From contig NC_091237.1 in the NCBI RefSeq assembly GCF_040958095.1, positions 11,568,058-11,632,057 on the forward strand: DNA of 64,000 nucleotides, read 5' to 3'. Shown one piece after another: positions 32,701-43,794 of the stretch. This DNA comes from Procambarus clarkii. Taxonomy: Eukaryota; Arthropoda; Malacostraca; Decapoda; Cambaridae. The notes under the pieces are model-generated. The model did not search any database. It worked only from the letters and a program-made list of their open reading frames with translations, and was not told the DNA's origin. Each line of letters begins with the position of its first letter. The first letter of the stretch is position 1. The translations under genes and the position numbers were made by a program.

Positions 32701-35700
32701 CATAAAAGCATCACAAGCTGAAGGGTAAACCATAAACCCAGGCAAAGAGAAAAAAGCCAAAACTTGGTCAAGCAACTAGGAGGGCTCAGGAACATGAGCA
32801 GGCCAGAGATGAAAAAATACATGGGACAACATGCAAAACAGTGCCATGGAGATGTTGACACTGAATACAAGCAGCAGCAGCTTGGGCAACACCAAGTGAT
32901 ATAAGGCAACAGCATTCAACATGAGATGTCAATTAAGAAACAACTATGACAGGAAGGACAAGATAGACCGGATGGAGACTGAGGAAATACAACCCAAAGA
33001 GACAAATAGTGGCAAAATGAGCACCAGGCAACATCATAGTGCTGCCACAAAGAAAGATGCAGGTGGGACAGAGAAGGTAGATCAGAGAAGGTTGAACTAG
33101 CTAGGTACTGCGCTGGTTTGCCGATTTGCTGGAAGAGATAGAGCCACAGAAAAATATCCAGTTCGGACACTGGGCTAGAAGTGCCAGAAACCAAGGCTGG
33201 GCTGGCCACCAAGGGTTTGAAGGAGCATCCTCCCCACGTACAACTCCAGGTCATACAACACCTGGAGCAACAAATGAACTGGGACAGACAGGTAAATAAA
33301 CCTCCACCTTGACCAGTCCAGCCAAAAGACATCCACTATGAGAGTATTGCTATTGGGCAATAAAGCCACATAGGAGAGAAGCTGCTGGTTCCACGTTGAC
33401 GTGAAGAGGTCCGCCTCTCAGCAACCTGAAAGTCTCACAAAACCAATGAAAGAATGCGTCATGAGATGGTCCAATCCACGGAAATGGGACAGAAACGAGT
33501 TAAACCATCTGAGAGAATGTTGGACACACCCTGCACATAAACTGCACAAAGAACCAAACCCCAAGAAGTCGGAAACCGAGTTGCTCAGTGTCCAGTTTCA
33601 CATGGGAAGGGACTGAGGTGACCCCCCCCCTCAGTTCAAGAAACTACTGAGGAGCAGTTGGAGTGAAGCTTCAGGGCTTGTCACACCACAAACTCGTGTA
33701 CCATTCTGTATGCCCAAAGGAATGGACCCGACCACTGCCTCTGGGCAGCCTGGTGAGCATTGGTCATGAAGCTGCAGGCAGAGTAAAGCCACCAGAAGCA
33801 GGGAAGGAGACACCGCTCGAGAGTCCCAAACAAGGCCTAGAAACCTGGGATGGCACCAACTGGGACTTCTCTAGTTCACCAGGAACCCAAACCTGGTATG
33901 CTGTGGAAAGAACCAGATTCCTAGCCAACTGACATGCAGATTGACTTAGTGTTATCACTATCACAGTTCCTAAACCTCTTTTTGGAGACTAGCCTAGATA
34001 TTGGAGTTATCCCTGACATACTTAAAGCAGCAGAAATTGCACCACTGTGCTGAGGTAGTAAAGCTGATGCCAAAAATTATAGACCAGTAACTCTCACATC
34101 ACACATAAAAATCTTTGAGTGCTAAGAAGTAAGATCACAAAACACATGGAATCACAGTGTCTATAGCCTGGGCAACATGGGTTCAGAACAGGGCACTCCT
34201 ACCTTTCAATTGCTATACCACTATGATGTGGCCTTAGATGCCATGGAAGACAAATGCTGATGTAATATACACAGATGTAGCAAAAGCTTTGAACAAATGT
34301 GACAATAGTGGTATTCCACAAAAAATGCGCACAAAAAAGAAATACAGTACTGTACTGGTAAAGTAGGGTGATAGATTTTTAACTTCCAAACAAACAGAGC
34401 CCAGAGTGAAACAAAGTAAAATTTGAATTATTCACAAATAAAAGTTCAATCTCCCCAAGGTACTGTGCTTGCTCCAGTACTTTTCCTTATCCTCATATTG
34501 GACATAGACAAGGATATAAACTATAGTGCTGTATTATCCTTTATAGATGACACTAGAATTTTCATGAGAGTAAATAATATAGAGGACACAGCAAACCTGT
34601 AATCTGATGTTAATCAAGCCTTTCAATGGGCCACAGAAATAGCATGTAAAAAATTTAGAGGTAATCATGTCAGAAGACCTTACTTTTAAAGAATACAACA
34701 AAGTTGCTGTCACAACTGCAAGAAAAATAACAGGTTGGATAACAAGAACCTTCCAAACTAGAGATGCCATGTGATGAAACTTTTTAAGACAGTGCTCTCT
34801 AGTGAAATATTGCTGCACACTTTCAGCCCCAATCAAAGCTGGAGAAATTGCTGACCAGGAGCATGCAAAGATCTTTTACTGCTAGAATCCACTCAATAAA
34901 ACATCTAAATTATGTGTGATTTGGTCATCATATCTTTAGCCATGTTATTGTAAGTCATCGTCTGCAAGCTAGTCCAGTATTTAATTTACATACCTTTTTT
35001 TGTAAGTTGCAATTTTCTTTGCATTGGCATAACTGCAAGAGTTCTGCAACTAGTACACAGAACTAACATGTGTTAAGAGTAGTAATTTATTGCATGGAGA
35101 TTAATTGGGTATGGTATACTTAATGGTTGAGCCAGATCATCTAGACATCAGCTGATGCTGCTGCCAAGTTTATAATCATAACTGTAATGACATCTGTATG
35201 GCAGCCAGATATTATATGTCTGTCTGTAGTCTCGTAGTCTGCCCGTAGTTTCTCCTCATAGCTCATGCCCCTCAGTTTGGGCACTAGTCTGGTAGCAAAC
35301 CTCTGAACCTTCTCCAATTTAGTTCTATGCTTGACGAGATATGGACTCCATGCTGGAGCTGCATACTCCAGGATCGGTCTGACATACGTGGTATACAAAG
35401 TTCTGAATGATTCCTTACACAAGTTTCTAAAGGTCGTTCTTATGTTGGCCAACCTGGCACATGCCGCTGATGTGCCAGGTCTTCTTGAACTCTTGATGTG
35501 AGCTTCAGGGGACAGGTCTGGCATGATACCAACCCCCAGGTCTTTCTGTCTCTGATTCTAGAAGAATTTCATCTCCCAAATGATACCTTGTATCTGGCCT
35601 CCTGCTCCCTACACCTATTTTCATTATACTACGTTTGCTCGGGTTAAACTCTAACAACCATTTGTTGGACCATTCCTTCAGTTTGTCCAGGTGTTCTTGA

Positions 35701-37355
35701 AGCCTCATGCTGTCCTCCTCTGTCTTAATCCTTCTCATAATTTTGGCATCATCAGCAAACATTGAGAGGAATGAGTCTATACCCTCTGGAAGATCATTTA
35801 CGTATATCTGAAACAGGATAGGTCTGAGTACAGAACCCTGTGGGAATCCGCTTGTGACTTCATGACAATCTGAGGTCTCACCCCTCACAGTAACTCTCTG
35901 CTTCCTATTGCTTAGGAACCCCCTTATCCACTGGAGCACTCTACCAGTTACTCTTGCCTGTTTCTCCTACTTATGCATCAGCCTCATATGGGGTACTGTG
36001 TCAAAGGCTTTTTGACAGTCCAAGAAAATGCAGTCAGCCCAACCTTCTCTTTCTTGCTAAATCTTTGTCACCTGGTCATAGAATTTTAGTAAACCTGTGA
36101 GGCAAGATTTACCATCCCTGAACTCATGTTGGTGGTGTGTCACGAAGTCCCTTCTCTCTGAGATGTGTTGCTAGGTTTTTCTCACAATCTTGGTAGGTAA
36201 AATATCTGGTGATTAGCAGATTAAGTCATAACACCTGCTTATTCCCCACTCCCATATGAGATACTCTAGATCCTCACTACATTCTGGACCTGTCTGTTCT
36301 TGACCAGTGTTTTCCTTGTCCCACATTCCAGTTGACTACTATGGTCCAAGTTCACCAGGTGTTTTGAGTGGCTTTTAATATTTTTCCCGTGGATCTTCAG
36401 GATGCACATTGGCACTTTCCATTCTACCCAAAGTTCGGGGCTTGGCTGGGGTTCAGTGTTTGGCACATCTTGTACCACTTTTGTTTTCTGCTGTTTTAGT
36501 ATGAACTTATTTTCAGAATTTTCACCTTTGACATCTTCGTCTGTTAGAGATACAGTTAAAGTTCTATCCTACCTTGACAACTGACTGGTCTGAGCTCTCT
36601 CATAAATGATGTGGCTAGCTGCCAGGGGTACCTAGGATGTTCTGGACTGTCATCTAGTGGTGATTCGTCACATCACAGCTGGGGTGTTTACCCTGTAGCA
36701 AATACAGTAGAACCTCGAGTAATGACCGCCTCAAATGGAGACCATCTTGGGTAACGACCGACCTGATCGCCGACAATTCGTCTCGTTAGGCTACCGCTCG
36801 TTTAAATAACGTCAACACCACATGGTGGGGTCGGGGACTGCTTCTCGCACATTCTCGGACGCCTCCGAGGATGCAAATAAATTATTTTTCTTTGTTTAAA
36901 GATGCTATTGATGCTGGGATGTTGCAAAGCAATTACTTTTTTTTAGAAAAATGAAATAAATTTTTTTAAAGAAAGAACAATTGTCAAAATGGCTCTTTTG
37001 GTGTCAGGTAGACTGCTCCATGTTTCTTATAAAAAAATTTAAAAAATTAAGAATTTTGAAAAACAGAACAAATGTCAAAAAGGTTCATTCGGTGTTCGGC
37101 AGGTAGGCTGCTCCATGTTTCTTAAATAAAAAAAATAAGTTGAAACAATTTGAAAAATGGACAAATGCCATAAAGGTTCGTTCAGCGTTTGTCGGGTAGG
37201 CTGCTCCAGTATTGAGAAGTAAATGAAAAATACAAAACAAATGGAACACATTTGAAACACAGAAAGATTGTCATAAGGGAGCTGCCTACCTGACAAACAC
37301 TGAATGAACCTTTATGACATTTGTCCGTTTTTCAAATTGTTTCAACTGTTTTTTA

Positions 37356-37392
<37 letters not shown>

Positions 37393-37463
37393 AACATGGA
37401 GCTGCCTACCTGCCGAATACCGAACGAACCTTTTTGACATTTGTTCTGTTTTTCAAAATTCAT

Positions 37464-37498
<35 letters not shown>

Positions 37499-39633
37499 AA
37501 AACATGGAGCAGCCTACCTGGCAAACACTGAACGAACCTTTTGCTATACAAAAAATTAAAAAAAGAAATTGAACAAATTTAAAGAAAGAAAAATGTCATA
37601 AAGGTTTGTTCAGTGTATGTAAGGTAGGTTGCTCCATTATTTAAAACATCGAATATCATATTGATGTCTTTTGGTGGTAGAACGGATTATTTCTATTTAC
37701 ATTCTTTTTAATCGGGAACTTCGTTTTGAATGACGTCAGTTTCACATGACGACCACGGCACCGGAACGGATTAAAGTCGTTATTCGAGGTTCCACTGTAT
37801 TGTTTACCTTATTTTTCTAAGGATAACAAATTTCTTTCAAGCTTGTTTTGATGTGCTTTGTTTTCTATTTTTTCTTGGTTTTAGTTTAATCTCTGATGCC
37901 TAAGCTTCCCTCACCTAGTTTAGTCAGGTTTTGGTACTGGTTCCTGGTAGGTTTGGGTAGGTCTGGACCTGGTGTAATAATTCCCTAAGGCTTGGCAGCC
38001 TTCAACATCATTTCCACTTTTCTTTTGGCTGTTGCTTCTCCACCCCATCAGAGTTGAAAATGGAAAAATGATGATGATGATGATCATAAAATATGGCTTG
38101 AAAACCAGAGTAATTTTGTAGCAATGGTAATGTCTTTATTAGTATTTAATAAACAATAAGAAATTTATAAATTCTTACCATTCTTACCAAATTGAAGACC
38201 AGTTTATGAGCAAATGTGGGAAAGAAGCAGGGTTTCTGTAAGTGGAATTTAGGAATATTAAATATTCAATATGGAGAGTGGTTTGATTATTTTTAATTCA
38301 ACAACATGCAGCTGTGATAGGGTGGGGGGCTGTAGTGAAGTTAATTTTTGTGTAATAATATATTTCTAAGAAACTATATTTGAATCATGTGTTAGGATGA
38401 TTTATAATCTCTATTTTATCGTATCATTTTTACATCACAGACTGCAATGGTTAACTCCTCTGGAAGTAGTAACTTGAGTGGCACTCGAGGAGTTGGAGGT
38501 GGAGGAATGCCCAGCTTGTCAAGTGGAGGGAAGGGTGGAGGGTCACACACACGTCCCGCTGCCTCACCCACTAAGGGTCTTAATAGTCTCTCTCGTCCCT
38601 CTCCATTTACTAACCTGTCCTCTGCTTCTGGAAGAAACTTAGGTAAGATGATTGTATGTCTTTCTTTTACAGAGTTTAATTGATGATTAACATTGCAGAT
38701 AGTACTGTCATTATCATTGTCCCATTATAATACACTTGCCAAATGTGGCTGGCCAAGGGTTGTATTCTCTCAAGTACCTAATTTTATTGTTTCTTAGCTG
38801 TAAAACAATTTAAACTCAATATAGAAAATTGCTTGAAATTTTTGTTTGTACATTGTAAGGATATTTTATCAAGAATTCAAAGTGACATGGGCCAGTTAAT
38901 TAAAGTGGCTTATGAATGTGTGAAGTCGGTAGGAGCAATGGTAGTGATTGTATATACACTTTACTCTTCTTTTCCTATATGGCTTCCCTTTCTTTTATGG
39001 ATTTGTAGTGACTTAAGTACCCCCTACAACATGGTAGAGATCAAGGAAATTGGCAGAGGAGCAAATGCCAGTCACTGATTAACACACACATTCTATAACT
39101 GTACAAACCCAAGGAGGGTGTGAGAGAGTGCCTGGTCTCACGTTTCTCTGCTTGTAGTCCCCGGGTAGATATTAGGGCGCTAAAGACCGATGCCTCTCTT
39201 CATGAAAGTGGGAAACAACATCATTATACAGTATATAAAATAGATATACATATATAAATTCTGTTTGTATTGCTAGCAGAAATTTGTATTGTTTGTCAAT
39301 GTTAAGTGTACATAAATTCTAGGCTTTTTTAATTTAGGCTTGGGTACACATTTTGAGAGAGTAATTAATGGATATATGAGCAAGTTCAACATGAGTTACA
39401 CAAGCATGTTAAAAAGGAACAGTAGATTACAGTAATGTTATACAGTGCATTTAAACATTGCAGGCTCCAACAACAGTGGTGGCAATAGCAATGGCAGCAA
39501 CAAGTCGTCACTGTCATCATCGTCATCAACAAAATCATCTGCACCATCCAACTCCATGATTTCTGCTGAGAGGAGAATGCACTTGATGAAAAAGAAAGCT
39601 GCAGCAAAGATGGCTGAGAAGCGCAAGTTGTAA
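26561..39633 (+). CDS. INTS12: Integrator complex subunit 12 (PHD finger protein)
   Basis: INTS12 is a small nuclear subunit of the Integrator complex, which cleaves snRNA 3' ends and attenuates Pol II transcripts. Exons: 26535-26707, 26863-27027, 27193-27395, 28908-29067, 38441-38642, 39464-39633, all with AG/GT borders and matching phases. The product is 348 residues (359 with the upstream ATG), against about 460 in human. The N-terminus ([20 protein letters not shown]) matches the conserved Integrator-binding microdomain. Residues 58-165 are Ser/Pro/basic. The PHD finger is C168, C171, C185, C188, H193, C196, C215, C218. The C-terminal part is Gly/Ser-rich and ends [18 protein letters not shown], like the Lys/Ala-rich end of the human protein. 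Another exon in the 9.4-kb intron 5 cannot be excluded, given the shorter length. Confidence 0.95.
26863..27027 (+). CDS. INTS12: INTS12 exon: Ser/Pro/basic linker
   Basis: 55 codons in phase 0. Acceptor TAAATAG before 26863, donor AGT|GTGAGT after 27027. Includes [18 protein letters not shown], probably a disordered, phosphorylatable stretch. Confidence 0.85.
27193..27395 (+). CDS. INTS12: INTS12 exon: acidic/serine linker and first PHD cysteines
   Basis: 67 codons plus two bases. Acceptor GATGGCAG, donor AA|GTTAGT. Contains [10 protein letters not shown] (compare IPKKPRLEKP in human), then [16 protein letters not shown] with the first two zinc ligands. Confidence 0.92.
27396..28907 (+). 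other. INTS12 intron 4
   Basis: Mostly A/T-rich unique DNA. Contains a C/G-rich low-complexity tract at 28060-28200 (CCAGGCCCTCCAGGCCCC units) that produces collagen-like frames on both strands. These are artefacts of repetition. Confidence 0.6.
28060..28200. repeat. CCAGGCCCT-type 9-bp minisatellite
   Basis: A degenerate 9-bp unit (CCAGGCCCT / CCAGGCCCC) in intron 4, G-rich on the minus strand. Confidence 0.85.
28908..29067 (+). CDS. INTS12: INTS12 exon: PHD finger core
   Basis: The first base completes the Lys codon of the previous exon. Reads [20 protein letters not shown] and [11 protein letters not shown], closely matching human INTS12 ([31 protein letters not shown]). Donor CAG|GTACTG. 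Confidence 0.97.
29403..29660 (-). mobile_element. Thr-tRNA-derived SINE (diverged)
   Basis: Minus-strand copy with box B relic GGTTCAATTCTCAGTGGAGG and the conserved middle domain (ACCTAGCAATAAATAGGTACC), ending CCGAAATCATCTCAAGATAAAC. In minus sense a 14-bp insert (TATGTAACAAAAAG) lies next to the CCTGGGG block, as in the copy at 53973. This marks a subfamily. Confidence 0.85.
30268..30335 (-). mobile_element. LINE family D tail
   Basis: CTTCCTGTCCTCGTTGAGGCCACTACTGTTAGTGGCCCCTCAGG matches, inverted, the tails at 48398 and 19500. Confidence 0.6.
31230..33965 (-). mobile_element. DIRS-like (tyrosine-recombinase) retrotransposon remnant
   Basis: Read on the minus strand from 33965: an RT thumb-like piece ([18 protein letters not shown], about 33860-33800). 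Next comes an RNase H-linked region ([21 protein letters not shown] and [20 protein letters not shown], about 33410-33270), which resembles the DLFATxxNxxLPxFVS...DALxxDWSRW segment of DIRS polyproteins. Near 32330-32190 (frame-shifted) is [20 protein letters not shown], resembling the R-x-x-GFWxSNxVFxxxYL end of the DIRS tyrosine recombinase. Below 32050 lies the terminal inverted pair (31968-32045 and 31520-31570). Many stops make it a dead copy. Family identity rests on motif memory only. Confidence 0.6.
33966..34930 (+). mobile_element. LINE family E, degraded RT copy
   Basis: Across many frameshifts and stops: [52 protein letters not shown], then VPQG-like sequence near 34455 and FIDDTRIF near 34540 (normally FADDT). 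It ends in the [12 protein letters not shown] extension seen also at 25440. Probably old. Confidence 0.65.
35215..36180 (-). mobile_element. LINE family A RT fragment
   Basis: On the minus strand: [15 protein letters not shown] relic near 36110; FDTVPH relic; [46 protein letters not shown] (normally GVPQGSVLGPILF); [13 protein letters not shown] with an intact [17 protein letters not shown]; then [37 protein letters not shown] few frameshifts and stops. Confidence 0.85.
36705..37797. mobile_element. Non-autonomous Tigger-like element with palindromic core
   Basis: Starts CAGTAGAACCTCGAGTAATGACC and ends GTCGTTATTCGAGGTTCCACTG, flanked by TA (36703-36704 and 37798-37799). Length 1093 bp. The interior holds tandem roughly 80-100-bp repeats built on AAGGTTCATTCGGTGTTCGGCAGGTAGGCTGCTCC, in + sense to about 37270 and in inverted sense from about 37275. 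Near 37600 the orientation flips back. Two T-runs (about 30 bases each at 37358-37388 and 37466-37493) lie in the right arm. No coding sequence. Confidence 0.8.
38441..38642 (+). CDS. INTS12: INTS12 exon: Gly/Ser-rich region
   Basis: 67 codons plus one base, after an acceptor TACATCACAG and before GTAAGA. Low-complexity ([21 protein letters not shown]) with [20 protein letters not shown]. The family's C-terminal half is likewise Ser/Thr/Gly-rich and poorly conserved. Assignment rests on phase, position and composition. Confidence 0.8.
38643..39463 (+). other. INTS12 intron 6
   Basis: 821 bp between GTAAGA and TTGCAG. No element was identified with confidence; 39080-39230 has a GC-richer stretch that looks repeat-like. 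Confidence 0.6.
39464..39633 (+). CDS. INTS12: INTS12 last exon
   Basis: Two bases complete a Gly codon, then 55 codons and TAA at 39631-39633. A serine-rich run leads to a basic Lys/Ala C-terminus ([20 protein letters not shown]), the counterpart of the human ending. No perfect AATAAA was seen in the next kilobase. Confidence 0.9.
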
Positions 39634-40545
39634 AAAGAGTAAAAACCTTCAAATTATAAAATTCCACTAGAAAGTAATGTGTACAGAGAACTTGATATAA
39701 GCTTTAAACTTATGACTGTAATGTAGATTATATGTGTATATTTTCTGATTACTGTATTTTAATTATGAAATAATTCAAGTAGACACTGAATAATCAATTC
39801 TTTTATACATGATCATGCAGGCTCACACTTGCAGGGATATTGTGGTCATGGCTGTAGAGTGCATTGGTAATAACTGAAGGGCTTTGTTTATAGTTTTATG
39901 TTATTGGCGAGCGGTGTAGACCAAAGATAGCTTGAATGTTCTTATTAGAAATTACGTTCATGTTAGCACAGAAGAAACAATTAGAGCAGGTTTGGTTTTT
40001 TTGTACCTTGTCCTATGATTTATTTATTAGTATTTATTTGCTTTCCAGATCAAATTTCTTTATCACTAGTTATAAGTGTATGTTTTCACTTTTTGTATAA
40101 AACTTGGCTCGTCAGTTACTGGGCACTATGTGAAGCTTTGATGACCTTTTATGATATATTGATGTATATTATTATTAATAATTGTGTAATAATTGTATTA
40201 ATTTCAGTGACATTATTAGTGAAAGATGTGATGAAACATATATTAGTTATCATTATCCTTAGGGGACCATTTTATTTAACATTCATTTATTTGTAATGCT
40301 TTATTGGCTGTTAGCTTAAAGCTTGTAGATTATGACAAATGTATGTTATTCGAACTATTACTCTACACAGTATGATGTCAGTTATCTGAAACAAATTTGT
40401 CAAATTGTCATCCTAATGAAATGTTACCTCCAGTAAACATTAGGCACATTAATGATGACAGATCTTTCTATTATATTAATTTTTATATGAACGAAAAAAT
40501 TACAGATATAATACCAGTACAGTACATAAACAAAAATCAGATTTT
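39634..40545 (+). other. INTS12 3' flank / probable 3' UTR
   Basis: A/T-rich and free of recognised transposons, unlike the DNA around it. This fits a 3' UTR of up to about 900 bp. No AATAAA was found, so the end cannot be placed. Confidence 0.35.
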
Positions 40546-41180
40546 CCTTGTAAATATCAACCAATCAACTTGACTTTGCAAGGTGGTAATCTCATGGAAA
40601 CAGTTATACAAGATCATACAGCACAACACTTGGAGTTAACATCTACTTAGAGATTTCCAGCATGGCTTCTTGAGGTTATCTTGAGATGATTTCGGGGCTT
40701 AGAGTCCCCATGGCCCAGTCCTCGACCAGGCCTCCACCCCCCCAGGAAACAGCCCGTGACAGCTGACTAACTCCCAGGTACCTATTTACTGCTAGGTAAC
40801 AGGGGCATCAGGGTGAAAGAAACTAAGCACATTGTTTCTCGCCGGTGCCCGGGATCAAACCCGGGACCACAGAATCACGCGTCCTGTGTTCTGTCCGCTC
40901 AGCCACCAGGCTTATAGATAAATTGTTAATGTTTATTAATCTTGATTTTTGTATTAAATTTTAAAAATATACAAGAAAAGCAAGGTGGTATGCATAATAT
41001 ATCTAAGAGTTCAGAAAGCCTTTGATAGTTTCTCACTGAAGCTTGTTTTAAAAGTGAACCTATTGTATAGACTGTGGTGCAATAAGATGGTTTGGGAAAT
41101 GGTCATGTGGCTGCAAGTAATGTGTATGAACATAGTTGTAACATGTGTAGTGCCACAAGGGTGAGTCTTTGATGCCGTTT
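40546..41180 (+). mobile_element. LINE family G (CR1/L2-like) RT remnant split by a SINE
   Basis: Left part reads YQPINLTLQGGNLMETVIQDHTAQHLE (normally RPVNLTSxxGKLME). After the SINE (40669-40911) comes a relic of VQKAFDSFSLKLVLK near 41010 and VPQG near 41155. Very old copy. Confidence 0.5.
40669..40911 (-). mobile_element. Thr-tRNA-derived SINE
   Basis: Full-length minus-strand copy. Box B GGTTTGATCCCG (minus sense), middle domain CCCTGTTACCTAGCAGTAAATAGG, 3' end AAATCATCTCAAGATAACCTC. Inserted into LINE G. Confidence 0.9.
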
Positions 41181-42190
41181 GGCTTTTTACTTTACATAAT
41201 TGACAATGATAATTGGATATGCTGCATTTGGGTTCGTCTGCATTTGGGTTCTGTCATGCATTTCCTGGGTTTCCTTAAGCTGCATACTGATCGGCTCATG
41301 GAGGATATGGGGGTCACATACAGGGGTCTTGGCCTCCGCTGTTACTGCGTCAGCTGCACTTTCCAAACTGTATGCTCCATGCATCTAGAGGTGGTGCATG
41401 TTCTTAGCTGTCCGACTCGTGTGCCTACAGGCTGTGTTAGGCGATTCTTTGGATTCGGCATGGACCCTTGCTCTCCTGTTTGCTTCTCCAATTTTTTCCT
41501 CTCCTCTTTCATGAGGTTTTTGTAGTACATTTCCTCTCCAGTGGCTGTAGTTTGTCAGCCCATATTGGACCACCTCTGTTTTGGGTGTTCTAGTTCTCGT
41601 TCGTTTATGAGGTCGAGTATAGATGGGGTGCCACCTGCTGTTGGTCAAGGTAAGTAATTTGTGGAGTCAGATGCCAGTTCGCATGCACCTCCCTCAGCCA
41701 GTCCTCCACCATCTGGTCGGCATCGGGCTTATTTCTTTTGGAGGGCAACTGTAAATGGTGAGATTGCTGACAAGTGAAATGAAACAAAACAAAGATGTTT
41801 TGATAATGTTTCACCCATTAACTGCCTTATATGGCTAAACCACTAAGAGTATACAGTGAATTCATGTGTGTGTGGGTGACATTGAGCCTATACATGGCCT
41901 GTCGAGGACAATTAGCCAATGTATGACTTCTTGGTGCCAGTAAGCTCATACATGACATGTTGAAGACAGTAAATCGGTATATGGATTTGTGTGATCCCCT
42001 TTGCAAAGGACATGGCTGTATTGTGGCCACCCATTTGGTAACTGACCAAGCCCATGAGTGGTTGATTGAAGAATCACTACGGTACTAGTAGTACCAGATG
42101 GAATATATAATATATGATGAGCATACAATATTAATTACTCAGGGCAAATAGTCTGGGCAACCGCCTTGTTATTACCTAAGTGTAATTACA
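41181..42190. other. No recognised gene or element
   Basis: Several medium frames occur on both strands (best: 41169-41525 +, 118 codons), but none shows a family motif. Composition suggests decayed transposon sequence. Confidence 0.35.
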
Positions 42191-42195
42191 GGATG

Positions 42196-43265
42196 AGAGC
42201 TACACTCGTGATGTCCCATCTTCCCAGCACTCTTTGTCATACAATGCTTTGAAATTACTGACGGTTTTGGCCTCCACGACCTTCGCACCTAACTTGTTCC
42301 AACCGTCTACCACTCTGTTTGCGAAAGTGAATTTTCTTATATTTCTTCGGCATCTTTGTTTAGTTAGTATAAATCTATGACCTGTTGTTCTTGAAGTTTT
42401 AGGTCTCAGGAAATCTTCCTTATCAATTTTATTAATTCCTGTTACTATTTTGTACGTAGTGATCATACCGCCTCTTTTTCTTCTATCTTCTAGTTTTGGC
42501 ATATTTAATGCCTCTAACCTCTCCTTGTAGCTCTTGTCCTTCAGTTCTGGGAGCCATTTAGTGGCATGTCTTTGCACCTTTTCCAGTTTGTTGATGTGCT
42601 TCTTAAGATATGGGTATCTTCTTGAGGTTATCTTGAGATGATTTCGGGGCTTTAGTGTCCCCGCGGCCCGGTCCTCGACCAGGCCTCCACCCCCAGGAAG
42701 CACCCCGTAACAGCTGACTAACACCCAGGTACCTATTTTACTGCTAGGTAACAGGGGCATAGGGTGAAAGAAACTGCCCATTGTTTCTCGCCGGCGCCTG
42801 GGATTGAACCCTGGACCACAGGATCACAAGCCCAGCGTGCTGTCCGCTTGGCCGACCGGCTCCCTAGGGTACCATACAATCGCTGCATATTTCAGCTTTG
42901 GTCTAACAAAAGTCGTGAACAATTTCTTTAGTATTTCACCATCCATGTATTTAAAAGCAATTCTGGAATTAGAAAGTGTAGCATAGGCCCCTTGCACTAT
43001 GTTCTTTATGTGATCCTCAAGTGATAGTTTTCTATCTAGAACCACCCCTAGATCTCTTTAAAGATTTCTCACATAATTTATAGGTTGTGTGGGGCCTATG
43101 TTCTCATATTCCATATTCCATAACATGGCATTTATTTACATTAAATTTCATTTGCCAAGTAGTGCTCCATATACTTATTTTGTCCAGGTCTTCTTGAAGG
43201 GCAAGACAATCATCTAAGTTACTTATCTTCCCTATTATCTTAGCATCATCAGCAAACATGTTGTG
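42196..43265 (-). mobile_element. LINE family F (CR1/L2-like) 3' fragment split by a SINE
   Basis: On the minus strand: MVLDRKLSLEDHIKNIVQGAYATLSNSRIAFKYMDGEILKKLFTTFVRPKLKYAAIVWYP, then (after the SINE) HINKLEKVQRHATKWLPELKDKSYKERLEALNMPKLEDRRKRGGMITTYKI and RRNIRKFTFANRVVDGWNKLGAKVVEAKTVSNFKALYD. The ends join in frame once the SINE is removed. FADDAKI-like sequence lies at about 43250. Confidence 0.85.
42616..42866 (-). mobile_element. Thr-tRNA-derived SINE with GGGTA target duplication
   Basis: Full-length minus-strand copy, very close to the one at 24988. GGGTA occurs at 42611-42615 and 42867-42871. Taking out the SINE and one GGGTA restores the LINE F reading frame. Confidence 0.92.
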
Positions 43266-43794
43266 TGTTACCACATGTGCCCATATAGATGTAACTAAGT
43301 GTTTTTTCTACTTAATTGTTACTTGAATCTTATGTTCACCTTAAAAATCCTAATTTATGCAGCCATTCTCCCTCAAATGAAAGTACTTGTAGTAACTAGT
43401 TGATACAAAGTAATATAGTACAGTACATATATATGCTATATATATGTAGAGTGTACTATATTACATATACAGTACTGTATGTGTACATATATGTGCTTTA
43501 GTAGGCCTAGGAATATTTAAGTTTGGTTTTCAGCTTTATTTTTTTCTGGACTATAAGATTATTAGTAAAAAAAGTGATTTACTGGTGGTCCATCACTACA
43601 TATTGAATCTTCAACTAAATAGTTACTGTAAGTATATACAATCATTCCAGGAGGATGGATTGGATTTATGTAACTATTCAATAGAAGAATGATTAGTCAT
43701 TTGTATTGGGAATGGGACCATCAGTGGATATTTGCCTGCACACAAACACAAATGAACACTGTACTTATAATGAATAATAGATGGGGTATCCAGC

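Larger units (their letters stand above)
29068..38440 (+). other. INTS12 intron 5 (9.4 kb, transposon-rich)
   Basis: Holds a SINE, a LINE D tail, a DIRS-like element, LINE E, LINE A and a palindromic Tigger-like element (listed separately). The stretches 29665-30265, 30336-31230, 34935-35210, 36185-36700 and 37800-38440 show nothing recognisable. 30600-30810 has several copies of AGAATATAATTCTAAAA-like sequence in both orientations. Confidence 0.6.

Noticed and set aside
41169-41648. 118-residue ORF on + and 87-residue ORF on -
   Set aside because: Adjacent to a decayed RT fragment; I could not match either to DIRS or LINE motifs, and overlapping opposite frames suggest chance.
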